Shown: positions 46,401-54,565 of the stretch, in pieces
Layout: each line of letters opens with the position of its first letter
How positions within the stretch are numbered: position 1 is the stretch's first letter
DNA from: a bacterium
GTDB lineage: Bacteria > RUG730 > JAAEPJ01
NCBI GenBank assembly: GCA_024222485.1
Contig: JAAEPJ010000390.1
Location: 44,642 to 108,641 of the forward strand
DNA length: 64,000 bases
Direction of reading: 5' to 3'
The notes under the pieces: model-generated
What the model was told of the DNA's origin: nothing
Databases searched by the model: none
What the model saw: only the letters and a program-made list of their open reading frames with translations
Made by a program: the position numbers and the translations under genes

Positions 46401-47396
46401 ATGCAAAATCAAGAATATAAAAAATTTAAAGAAAGAAGAAATTCTGTTAGAAGATTTGATTTTCTTATTCGTAAAACTGATTTATTTGAGAGTGAAAAAA
46501 GGCTTCAAGAACGCAGAGAAAGTGTTTTGTTTGGGCAAAAACTTTTGAGTCGTATTGCCGTCAAGCCTCCGTACTATGCTTTAAAAAATCTTGAAAAAGT
46601 TGATGGCTCTTTAAAAGCCAGTATTCCTATTGAACAGTCTTTAGGAAATGAAACATCACCACTCACTGCTGGAGAAACATCGAGGCATCTAGCTATTTTA
46701 GGTAGTTGTGCCTTAGCCGAGAAAAACACAAATGATTTTAGTTATTATTTAGCAGTAAAGGCTGTTTATCGGAGACATATTAAAGAAATTAAGGCTGATT
46801 ATTTGATTGGGGTTTCTGAAGCTAAGATGCTCAATAAGCGGAAAGGTAAAGCATTTAATAAGTTATTAAATGAAAAGAATGAAGTTATTACTACACTTGA
46901 TGTTGATTATACGATTATTTCTCAAAACCTTTTTGAGAGACAATTTAAAAAACATAAACGGGATATGCGACATTCTTATATATCAGAGAGTTTTTTTAAT
47001 AGGCAAAATTTTTATAAGTGTTTATTTGAAATACCCAATGCTAAAATTCAAGATGATATTCTTACCTTAGATATTGGAGAAGTAAAACCTGAAATGTGTA
47101 TGGGGCATTTTCCTTTTTATCCTGCAATGCCTGTAGCCTTTTTATCACAAATTCTTTTTAATGTAAGTATAAATTACCTGAAAACTGTATTAAAGAAAAA
47201 AAATATTAAAGTTGTATTGCATGAGGGGAATATTAATGCCTTTGCATTGGTTTTTAGTGGGAAGCATATTAAGGTTAAAGTACAATTACTGGATCAGGTT
47301 AAGAATATATTTATATTTTTTTCGCAATTGATAGAGCAAGAGACAAGTAAACTGTTGATTGAGTTAAATAATTTAAAAGTAGAGATAGTTGTATGA
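46401..47396 (+). CDS. Double hot-dog fold protein, FabZ-like but lacking the catalytic Glu
   Basis: I do not recognise the family. The 331-residue protein seems to contain two hot-dog units. The first has GETSRHLAILGSCALA (about residues 90-110). The second has MGHFPFYPAMPVAFLSQ (His236), which matches the dehydratase motif GHFPGxPxMPG of FabA/FabZ, except that the active Glu position reads Gln. A basic, charged N terminus (ERRNSVRRFDF) precedes them. It ends in ATGA overlap with the GGDEF gene, so the pair is translationally coupled. It may bind acyl carrier protein or acyl-CoA. Confidence 0.5.
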   Translation: MQNQEYKKFKERRNSVRRFDFLIRKTDLFESEKRLQERRESVLFGQKLLSRIAVKPPYYALKNLEKVDGSLKASIPIEQSLGNETSPLTAGETSRHLAILGSCALAEKNTNDFSYYLAVKAVYRRHIKEIKADYLIGVSEAKMLNKRKGKAFNKLLNEKNEVITTLDVDYTIISQNLFERQFKKHKRDMRHSYISESFFNRQNFYKCLFEIPNAKIQDDILTLDIGEVKPEMCMGHFPFYPAMPVAFLSQILFNVSINYLKTVLKKKNIKVVLHEGNINAFALVFSGKHIKVKVQLLDQVKNIFIFFSQLIEQETSKLLIELNNLKVEIVV

Positions 47397-49072
47397 TTGA
47401 GTTAAATACCTCCGCTCTTTTTGGGAACTTTATTGCTGTTTTTATTTATTTAGGCGTAGGGTTCTTTTCTTTATTTACAGTCCAAAAAACTAAGCCAAAT
47501 CTCAGTTTTATCTTGCTTAGCTTGACTGTTGGCTTATGGTGTCTTGGACCAATTTTGGTTAATATTGATGGTATTCCTTTGTTTAATAAAATTATTCTTC
47601 AAAAGTTATGCTATGTTTTTGCCGTTTTACTTGCTCCAGCATTTTTCAGCTTAGTATCTGCAGTTAGTGAACAAAAAATTTTCGATAATATTAAAGGGAT
47701 TTTCTATATATTTAGTAGTGTTTTTATTAGTTTTTTGTTTGCAGATAATTTTATTTCAGGTCTTTCATTATCTCATGGACTCTATCAAACAAAACCAGGA
47801 ATAGTTTATTACTGTTTTATTGTTTATGTATTATTAACGGTTGGTTTCCTTCTGTATTTTCTTCAAAGGGAATATAAAAAAAATACAAAAAGTACTGTTC
47901 TAAAGTTTCTTTTTATTGGTTTTTTTATTCAATATTTAGGGGGTGGAGTTTATTTTTTAAGTATTTTAGAAGTTTTACCTTGCTATACATTCTCAGGTTA
48001 TATTGTGGCATTTGGTGAGTTTTTATTGTTTTATGCCATTATAAAGTTTGATTTTACTATCAATAATGAAGCGGAACAAACAAAAAATCAACAATATATT
48101 ATTGAAACAACTAAAAGGTTAATAGAGCTCAATGATACCTTGGAATTATCCGAACATATTTATAACTTTCTTAGAAGAAATACAGGCTTTGTTAATGTGA
48201 AAATTTTTTGTTTGGACAATGAAGAGAAATTATATGTTAATTATTTAGCAAAAAATGTTTCGATAGAGAGTAATACTTGTTTAGTCGAAGTTTTAACTTC
48301 ACAGCATAATATTATTAAGTATTCAGAAGTTAGAAAATGGGCAAGTGATATCAAAACAAAAAATTTTATAGATATGAATCAATTTTTTATTGATAATAGT
48401 TTAGAATATATTATTCCATTATTTTTTGGTAACCTAATTGGTTTTATTTGTATTGGGAATAAACAAAATCAATTGGGGTATACAGTAGATGACCTTAAAA
48501 TATTTGACCTGATAAGTTATAGTGGGGCAATTGCTTTACAAAAAATTAAATTGCTGACGAATAATACAATCGATGATCTTACACAGCTTTATAATAAAAA
48601 GTTTTTTAATAAGGAACTAGAAGAGCAGGTTGCTTTGGCTGTCAAGGAAAATACCTTTTTTTCGTTTCTTTTTTTAGATATAGATAATTTTAGTAAATTA
48701 AATGAACGTTTGGGGCATACTGTTTGCGATAAAATTTTAATAAAGTTTGGGAAACTTTGTAAAAAATATTTCCGATTTAATGATATTGTTGCAAGGTGGG
48801 GTGGGGAAGAAATTGTTGTAATTTTACCGGCTACAAAGATAGAAGATGCCGTCAAAGTCGCAGAAAATTTTTTACAGTTGGTTAGAGATGATCTAGAAGT
48901 CACTTTTAGTTGTGGTGTTGTTTTTTTTGATGGAAGTATTCCGCCAAAAGATACAAAATTAAAAGAACTTGCAGCAGGGGTTACAAAATTAGCGGACGAA
49001 AATATGTATCAGGCGAAGAATAAAGGGAAAAATCAAGTGTTTACGGATGCTGTAGTCCCCCAAAAGATTTAG
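47393..49072 (+). CDS. Membrane diguanylate cyclase (GGDEF domain)
   Basis: The 559-residue protein has about seven to eight N-terminal membrane segments (residues 1-225), a GAF-like sensor region (about 230-385) and a GGDEF domain. The active loop is GGEEI at residues 470-474, a variant of GGEEF. The inhibitory site RFND is at 461-464, exactly 5 residues before the loop. It should make cyclic di-GMP in response to a membrane or lipid signal. It overlaps the hot-dog gene by 4 bases (ATGA). No EAL or PilZ gene is near. Confidence 0.88.
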   Translation: MIELNTSALFGNFIAVFIYLGVGFFSLFTVQKTKPNLSFILLSLTVGLWCLGPILVNIDGIPLFNKIILQKLCYVFAVLLAPAFFSLVSAVSEQKIFDNIKGIFYIFSSVFISFLFADNFISGLSLSHGLYQTKPGIVYYCFIVYVLLTVGFLLYFLQREYKKNTKSTVLKFLFIGFFIQYLGGGVYFLSILEVLPCYTFSGYIVAFGEFLLFYAIIKFDFTINNEAEQTKNQQYIIETTKRLIELNDTLELSEHIYNFLRRNTGFVNVKIFCLDNEEKLYVNYLAKNVSIESNTCLVEVLTSQHNIIKYSEVRKWASDIKTKNFIDMNQFFIDNSLEYIIPLFFGNLIGFICIGNKQNQLGYTVDDLKIFDLISYSGAIALQKIKLLTNNTIDDLTQLYNKKFFNKELEEQVALAVKENTFFSFLFLDIDNFSKLNERLGHTVCDKILIKFGKLCKKYFRFNDIVARWGGEEIVVILPATKIEDAVKVAENFLQLVRDDLEVTFSCGVVFFDGSIPPKDTKLKELAAGVTKLADENMYQAKNKGKNQVFTDAVVPQKI

Positions 49073-49372
49073 ACCCTTTTTTTGTTGAGATTCGCGGGCT
49101 AAACTTTGAAGATTTCTTCTTTTTACTTTTTTATTTAGCTTTAACTAAAAATAAGCCAGCTGTGCTATAATTCTGAGAGATTCTTTTCTAAATATTTCAA
49201 GTGTTTATAATCATCTTTACTTGATATAATTTTTTCTTCCTCGTTTAGCTTTTTTGTTAATAGACTTTTTAAGTCAAGTTTGAACCTTAAGGCTATAAAA
49301 TAATCTAATATTTTGCGTGTAAATAATAATAAGATCCTTGTTGCTAAGTAAGTTTTATAATATAATTTTAGT
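49073..49372. other. Intergenic region between the GGDEF gene and yraN
   Basis: This 300-base gap has no convincing ORF. A reverse-strand frame of 71 codons overlaps the yraN start and has no ribosome binding site, so I do not count it. The promoter of yraN lies at the right end. Confidence 0.5.
49338..49366 (+). promoter_or_regulatory. Sigma-70 promoter placing the start of transcription at the yraN ATG
   Basis: TTGTTG (49338-49343) and TATAAT (49361-49366) are separated by an ideal 17 bases. The predicted first transcribed base falls on or next to the ATG at 49373. There is no ribosome binding site between, so yraN may be translated from a leaderless mRNA. Confidence 0.55.
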
Positions 49373-49735
49373 ATGATCACTAAAGTTAATAAAAAAGTTA
49401 TCGGTCGTTATGGAGAAGATCAGGCTGCAAAATTTTTATTGAATAATTCTTATAAAATCATTTACAGAAATTATTATATTAAGGGTTGTGGAGAGATAGA
49501 TATTATTGCAGAAGAATCAGGATACTTGGTTATTCTTGAGGTTAAAACTCGTTTAAGCAATGATTTTAACGCCTTGGCAGCTGTAGATCTTAATAAACAA
49601 AAAAAATTAGCAAGGCTTGCTGAGTTTTTTATTTATCAAAATGATAAATACAGGGATTGGCTCGTTAGGTTTGATGTAGTAGGGATTAATAATAATAAGT
49701 TATCTTTGATCAAGGATGCTTTTATTATAATGTAG
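49373..49735 (+). CDS. yraN: YraN family (UPF0102) endonuclease-like protein
   Basis: The 120-residue protein has the family pattern GRYGEDQAAKFLLNNSY, RNYYIKGCGEIDIIAEE and VILEVKTR, a restriction-endonuclease-like core. The exact cellular role is unknown, but it is commonly found near comM or rnhB, as here. The start has no ribosome binding site and the promoter lies directly ahead. Confidence 0.9.
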   Translation: MITKVNKKVIGRYGEDQAAKFLLNNSYKIIYRNYYIKGCGEIDIIAEESGYLVILEVKTRLSNDFNALAAVDLNKQKKLARLAEFFIYQNDKYRDWLVRFDVVGINNNKLSLIKDAFIIM

Positions 49736-49768
49736 CTAGAGTGTGTTTTTGATAATTAAGGAGCTACG

Positions 49769-51283
49769 ATGCTGGCAATTTCTTATAGTGGTACAACCAT
49801 CGGTGTTGATGCCTTTTTAATTAAAGTAGAGGTTGATGCTGTAAATGGCATCCCTTATTTTTCTATTGTTGGGCTGCCTGATGCGAGTGTTAGAGAAAGC
49901 AAGGAACGAATAATTTCAGCTGTCAGGAATTCAAAATATAATTTAAAGTCACAACGAATTACGGTTAACCTCGCCCCTGCAGACCTCAAAAAAGAAGGCG
50001 CACTTTTTGATTTACCAATGACAATTGGTATTATGGCCTCTGCTGGAGAAATTGAACAAAATATGTTAGCAAACTATTTAATAGCAGGAGAACTTTCCCT
50101 CTCAGGTGAAGTTAGACAGGTCAAAGGTGCTTTGCCACTAGCAATCTTAGCCAAGAATCAGGGGTTTAAAGGAATTATTTTACCCGCTAAAAATAAAAAA
50201 GAAATATCTATTCTTACTGGGATAGAAGTTGTGGGCGTCAATAATTTAGCGGAAGCCGTTAATTTTTTAAATGGTCAGGAAGTTTTAGATTTAACAGAAG
50301 AAATAAAAGAGCCAGATATCAAAACAAGAGTAGATGATGCTGATTTAAAGGATATTAAGGGGCAGGTTTTTGCAAAACGGGCTTTAGAGGTGGCCGTTAG
50401 TGGTGGGCATAATATTCTAATGGTTGGACCTCCGGGATCAGGGAAAACAATGCTTGCACGCAGAATTTCAACGATTATGCCAGAGATGAGTCTTGATGAA
50501 GCGATTGAAACAACTAAGGTTCATAGTGTCGCGGGTATTTTGCCACGAAATATTGCTCTTCTTAGGCAACGGCCTTTTCGTTCCCCGCATCATACAGTTT
50601 CTGATGTCGCTTTAGTTGGTGGTGGCAGTGTGCCGAAACCAGGCGAGGTGAGCAAGGCACATAATGGGGTGCTTTTTTTGGATGAATTGCCGGAATTTGG
50701 TCGTAATGCTTTAGAGGTGTTAAGGCAACCTTTAGAGGATGGCTTTGTGACGATTGCGAGAGCTAAGCAGACCTTAGATTTGCCTGCACAGATTATGCTG
50801 GTTGCCGCTATGAATCCATGTCCATGTGGCTATCATTCGACACTTGTTAAGCCTTGTCATTGTACGCCTATGCAGATTAGTCGGTATAAGGGTAAAATTT
50901 CAGGACCACTTTTAGATCGAATTGATATCCATGTCCAAGTTCAGCAGGTTGCATATGAAGAGTTGATAGATAAACAAGAGAGTGAACCATCAGCAGATGT
51001 GAGAGCGAGAGTAGTTCAAACACGTGCTATCCAGAATAAGAGATTTCAATCGGATAAGATTAATAATTTAATGAATTCTCAGGAGCTGAAAAAATATTGT
51101 GCTTTGGACGCTCAGAGTAATAAAATTTTAAAACAAGCCGTTGATAAATTTAATCTATCTGCTAGGTCATATACGCGGATTCTTAAAGTTTCGCGCACTA
51201 TTGCAGATATGGAGTTTAGTGAAAATATTGCTAGCCATCACATCCTTGAAGCCATTCAATATCGCTTTATGGGGGATTCTTAG
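49769..51283 (+). CDS. comM: Magnesium chelatase-like AAA protein ComM
   Basis: The 504-residue protein has the N-terminal domain (IVGLPDASVRESKERIISAVRNS and LAPADLKKEGALFDLP), a AAA core with Walker A MVGPPGSGKTML and the segment FLDELPEF, and a C-terminal Mg-chelatase domain (YHSTLVKPCHCTP and ISGPLLDRIDIHVQV). It is a hexameric helicase for branch migration during natural transformation. It follows yraN by 33 bases. AGGAG lies upstream of the ATG. Confidence 0.93.
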   Translation: MLAISYSGTTIGVDAFLIKVEVDAVNGIPYFSIVGLPDASVRESKERIISAVRNSKYNLKSQRITVNLAPADLKKEGALFDLPMTIGIMASAGEIEQNMLANYLIAGELSLSGEVRQVKGALPLAILAKNQGFKGIILPAKNKKEISILTGIEVVGVNNLAEAVNFLNGQEVLDLTEEIKEPDIKTRVDDADLKDIKGQVFAKRALEVAVSGGHNILMVGPPGSGKTMLARRISTIMPEMSLDEAIETTKVHSVAGILPRNIALLRQRPFRSPHHTVSDVALVGGGSVPKPGEVSKAHNGVLFLDELPEFGRNALEVLRQPLEDGFVTIARAKQTLDLPAQIMLVAAMNPCPCGYHSTLVKPCHCTPMQISRYKGKISGPLLDRIDIHVQVQQVAYEELIDKQESEPSADVRARVVQTRAIQNKRFQSDKINNLMNSQELKKYCALDAQSNKILKQAVDKFNLSARSYTRILKVSRTIADMEFSENIASHHILEAIQYRFMGDS

Positions 51284-51330
51284 GAGGTCATGATTGTTCT
51301 GTTTAAGGACAGTTTCTTAAAGGATAAGAC

Positions 51331-51359
51331 TTGTTCAGATATTTTAGATATGTTAAAAT
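51331..51359 (+). promoter_or_regulatory. Promoter of the structured RNA after comM
   Basis: TTGTTC (51331-51336) and TAAAAT (51354-51359) are separated by 17 bases. Transcription should start around 51365-51368. Confidence 0.5.
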
Positions 51360-51364
51360 AATTT

Positions 51365-51447
51365 AAAGGGTAAGACCTAAAGGTTAGAGCCATCCGATAA
51401 GCTTAATCGTATGCTAAGTACGACTACCTTTGGGCTCTTTTATTTTT
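51365..51447 (+). ncRNA. Short structured RNA with overlapping helices and a terminator; riboswitch or small RNA candidate
   Basis: Two helices are possible in an interleaved order: AAAGGT (51379-51384) with ACCTTT (51426-51431), and AGAGCC (51386-51391) with GGCTCT (51433-51438). A third hairpin, TCGTA (51407-51411) with TACGA (51419-51423), lies inside. The order a-b-c-c'-a'-b' gives either a pseudoknot or two competing folds. The b helix plus the following T tract (51438-51447) makes an intrinsic terminator. ACCT at 51375-51378 could also pair with AGGT. I do not recognise a known riboswitch class. The methyltransferase gene and murC follow 60 bases later. Confidence 0.6.
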
Positions 51448-51509
51448 TGTATTGAGTTTAAAATAAGCTTTTTAGTTGCCTTGTTATTCTCTTGTAAAGG
51501 TTGTTGTAA

Positions 51510-51890
51510 ATGCCAGAATTGAAGATTAAGATAGCCCCTTCCATAGGAAAAAATGTACTTGTGAAGCAAGAAGACTTTTCTCCAAAAAAATATAAAGATA
51601 AAAAATATTCACAATTTTATAGAAAGGTTTGGGATGTTACAAGAAATATTCCTCTAGGAGAAACACGGACCTATAAGTGGGTGTCAAAGAAAATAGGGAA
51701 ACCAATGGCTTCAAGAGCAGTCGGGAATGCTTTGAATAAGAATCCCTATTTGATTGAGGTTCCTTGTCATCGTGTAGTCAAATCTACGGGAGAGGTTGGT
51801 GGTTTGGCTAAGGGCATTGAATTTAAAATCAAGCTTTTAGAAGCAGAAGGCGTTAAAATAAAAAAGGTGAATGGTCGCTATTATGTTTAG
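51510..51890 (+). CDS. Methylated-DNA--protein-cysteine methyltransferase family protein
   Basis: The 126-residue protein has the C-terminal DNA-binding domain of MGMT/Ogt: IPLGETRTYKWVSKKIGKPMASRAVGNALNKN and EVPCHRVVKSTGEVGG. The acceptor cysteine is Cys86 in PCHR. The N-terminal ribonuclease-like domain of full Ogt is missing, so it is a short form. It would remove alkyl groups from O6-methylguanine by suicide transfer. It overlaps murC by 8 bases. The RNA element upstream may control both. Confidence 0.85.
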   Translation: MPELKIKIAPSIGKNVLVKQEDFSPKKYKDKKYSQFYRKVWDVTRNIPLGETRTYKWVSKKIGKPMASRAVGNALNKNPYLIEVPCHRVVKSTGEVGGLAKGIEFKIKLLEAEGVKIKKVNGRYYV

Positions 51891-53244
51891 TTCTATTGGA
51901 AAGATTCATTTTGTGGGGATTGGTGGTTCAGGTATGAGTGGGATCGCTGAGGTCTTGATTAATCTTGGCTATATTGTGGTCGGATCTGATATTAAAGTAA
52001 CAGGCATTGTAAAACATTTGCAAAGTTTAGGTGCTGAAATTTTTATTGGACATTCGGAAAAAAATGTCGCAGATGATGTTGCTTTAATGGTAACTTCAAC
52101 AGCTATTTCTATGCAAAATCCTGAGGTTAGATTTGCAAGTTTAAAAAATATTCCGATTATCAGGCGTTCTGAGATGTTAGCAGAATTAATGCGCCTTAAG
52201 TATTCTATTTTAGTTGCTGGTACACATGGAAAGACGACAACGACTTCAATCATTTCTTGGTTAATGCATGAACTAAATATGGATCCAACAATTGTCATCG
52301 GTGGTTGTTTAAATGGTATTGGCAGTGGTGCTAAGCTGGGGAAAGGTAAGTTTTTTGTCGCAGAGGCTGATGAGAGTGATGGTTCTTTTCTTAAGTATAA
52401 TCCAATTGTAGCCGTTTTAACTAATATTGATAATGATCATTTAGATTATTATGGTGATATGGATCAATTAAAACAGGCTTTTCAAAGCTTTATTGATAAA
52501 GTTCCTTTTTATGGGTTTAATGTTCTATGCAATGATGATAAAATAGTGAGAGAGTTGGCTGTTAAAACAAATCGTAAAACAATTACCTATGGCATTGATA
52601 ACCCTAGCAGTTTAATGGCAGAGAATATAAAAGTTGAAGGTGGTTTTGTTACATTTAATGTTAAGTTTTCTGGCGAAATATTGGGTGAGGTTCAACTCCC
52701 TATCCCCGGTAGGCATAATATTTTGAATGCTTTAGCTGCGATGGCCGTTCTTTTGACTTTAAATGTTGATTTTAAGAAGATTACAGGTATTATTAAAGAT
52801 TTTCAGGGTGTAGGGAGACGACTTGAGCTAAAAGGGCAAAAGGATGAAGTTTTTGTCGTTGATGATTATGGCCATCACCCTACAGAGATGTATATGACCT
52901 ATCAAGCGGTCAAAGAGTTTTGGTGTGATTATGATAAATATGTAATTTTTCAGCCACATCGTTATTCTAGAACAAAAATTTTAGCTAAAGAATTTGCGGA
53001 TGTGCTTTCTTGTATGGATCGAGTTTTGTTACTCCCTATCTATGCTGCTAGTGAAGAAAATAATGATAATATTTCAGTGGATACTATTCTCAAGCATATG
53101 TCAAATGCAGAGAATGTTAGTTGTTTTTCTGATGTTGAATCATTACAAGAGTATTTGCAAGCTAATATTAAAGGTAAGGCTGTGGTTCTGACTTTAGGAG
53201 CAGGCGATGTCTATAAGGTTGGTGAGGCGTTTTTAGATGTGTAA
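51883..53244 (+). CDS. murC: UDP-N-acetylmuramate--L-alanine ligase
   Basis: The 453-residue ligase has the N-terminal IHFVGIGGSGMSGIAEVL motif, the ATP site GTHGKTTTTS, the NIDNDHLDYYG segment and the C-terminal VDDYGHHPTE and FQPHRYSRTK motifs. It adds L-alanine to UDP-MurNAc in the cytoplasm. I chose the ATG at 51883 since it gives the usual short N terminus. An in-frame ATG at 51871 adds four residues. Both overlap the previous gene. Confidence 0.95.
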   Translation: MFSSIGKIHFVGIGGSGMSGIAEVLINLGYIVVGSDIKVTGIVKHLQSLGAEIFIGHSEKNVADDVALMVTSTAISMQNPEVRFASLKNIPIIRRSEMLAELMRLKYSILVAGTHGKTTTTSIISWLMHELNMDPTIVIGGCLNGIGSGAKLGKGKFFVAEADESDGSFLKYNPIVAVLTNIDNDHLDYYGDMDQLKQAFQSFIDKVPFYGFNVLCNDDKIVRELAVKTNRKTITYGIDNPSSLMAENIKVEGGFVTFNVKFSGEILGEVQLPIPGRHNILNALAAMAVLLTLNVDFKKITGIIKDFQGVGRRLELKGQKDEVFVVDDYGHHPTEMYMTYQAVKEFWCDYDKYVIFQPHRYSRTKILAKEFADVLSCMDRVLLLPIYAASEENNDNISVDTILKHMSNAENVSCFSDVESLQEYLQANIKGKAVVLTLGAGDVYKVGEAFLDV

Positions 53245-53248
53245 AATA

Positions 53249-53569
53249 CTAGATAAAATTAATATTTTTTTTCATGATAATGGCATCATCTTTTGGGGAT
53301 GAATAGTAGCCTTTTCTGATCGCAATAATTTTAAAGTTTAGTTTTTGATAAAGCTTTAAAGTTGGCATGTTGTTTTTTCTGACTTCAAGAAAGATGAAAG
53401 ACACACCATTCTTTTTTAAAAAATTTTCCATATTTAAGATAAGTGTCGTAGCTATTCCTTGGCGACGACACTTGTTCTGAATCTCTAGACTTAAAATATC
53501 GGCAGATTCAAAGATATAGGAAAATTCTATTTCACCACCTAGTTTATTGAACCTGATTTTCTTACCCAT
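53249..53569 (-). CDS. N-terminally shortened RimI-like acetyltransferase
   Basis: The 106-residue protein covers the C-terminal two thirds of a GNAT fold. The acetyl-CoA loop is CRRQGIATTL and the downstream motifs FLEVRKNNMPTLKLYQKLNF and RKGYYSSPKDDAIIMKK match RimI. The first 40 or so residues of RimI are missing. The ATG overlaps the ankyrin gene by 31 bases and has AGGA upstream, so the short form is translated as such. RimI acetylates ribosomal protein S18; whether this one is active is doubtful. Confidence 0.7.
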   Translation of the reverse strand: MGKKIRFNKLGGEIEFSYIFESADILSLEIQNKCRRQGIATTLILNMENFLKKNGVSFIFLEVRKNNMPTLKLYQKLNFKIIAIRKGYYSSPKDDAIIMKKNINFI

Positions 53570-54498
53570 TGTCCTACTTTTGGATCATTTTTTCGAGCAT
53601 GTGCTATTTCTTTTTTTAATAATTCAACAGTTTTTTTATTGTTGTTTTTTTCAGCAAAGCTTAAGGCATCATAGCCATTGTTATCTAGAACCCAGATATT
53701 AGCATTAGCTTTAATAAGTTTTTTTACTAAAGCATAATTATTGTTTTTTGCCGCCATGATCAAGATCGTTTTGCCATCTCTATTTTTAAGGTTCAAGCGG
53801 AGATTTTTTAAATGTTTGGTTAAAAGCTTAATCATTTTTTCATTCTCTTGTTTGATAGCGACCATAAGAGCTGTACCTCCTAGATAGTCTTGGTTATCGG
53901 GGTTTACACCTTTTTTAAAAAAAAGTTTGGCAAGTTTATAGTTTTTTGTCTCTACTGCAAAGCGTAAAGCGTCAATACCATTTTCAGAAGTATCTTGAAT
54001 ATTCGCCCCTTTTTTTATTAAAAATTTTACCGTTTTTGTTTGACCAGCTTTCGTAGCCGCAAGAAGTGGTGTCATCCCATATTCGCCAGCTTGGTTAATA
54101 TCTAAGTTTTGTGTTTTTATCAGATATTTCATTGTTTTTATATCTCCGCGACTTGATACGACTAAAAGTGCTGTTTGTAGTTTTTTAGTATCTGCAATAT
54201 TATCAGGTTTTCTCAGCTCAGGTGCATTTTTTTCTATAACCATTTTTGCTTTTTTAGCCATTTTATGGTCAGATATAATATTTTTATTCTGCGATATATT
54301 TTTTGTTGGCGTTGGTGACTTCTCTGTATGAGTGGTTGCTGGAAGATGATCCTTTGGTTCTAGCTGAGTATTTGTTTCTAGGGTATCCATAATCTCTTTG
54401 TTTTTTTCTGCTGTGTCAGCAAATATATTCGTCATAGCCATCGTTAATATTATTCCGAAAGTCATAATTTTCAATATTAAAAATTTATTAATTCCCAT
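53539..54498 (-). CDS. Exported ankyrin repeat protein
   Basis: The 319-residue protein has a signal peptide or membrane anchor (LKIMTFGIILTMAMTNIFA), a charged low-complexity linker (about 30-100) and about five ankyrin repeats (GMTPLLAATKAGQTKTVKFLIKKGA is typical). Ankyrins bind other proteins. Its target is unknown. GGAGG lies 9 bases before the ATG. Its last bases overlap the rimI-like start. Confidence 0.8.
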   Translation of the reverse strand: MGINKFLILKIMTFGIILTMAMTNIFADTAEKNKEIMDTLETNTQLEPKDHLPATTHTEKSPTPTKNISQNKNIISDHKMAKKAKMVIEKNAPELRKPDNIADTKKLQTALLVVSSRGDIKTMKYLIKTQNLDINQAGEYGMTPLLAATKAGQTKTVKFLIKKGANIQDTSENGIDALRFAVETKNYKLAKLFFKKGVNPDNQDYLGGTALMVAIKQENEKMIKLLTKHLKNLRLNLKNRDGKTILIMAAKNNNYALVKKLIKANANIWVLDNNGYDALSFAEKNNNKKTVELLKKEIAHARKNDPKVGQWVRKSGSIN

Positions 54499-54565
54499 GA
54501 TAAATTTCCTCCCTAATTTTATAATTCATCATATATTATACTTTACAATATATCGCTACAATATA

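Noticed and set aside
49165-49380. Reverse-strand 71-codon frame between the GGDEF gene and yraN
   Set aside because: It starts with GTG, has no ribosome binding site, overlaps the yraN start and covers its promoter.
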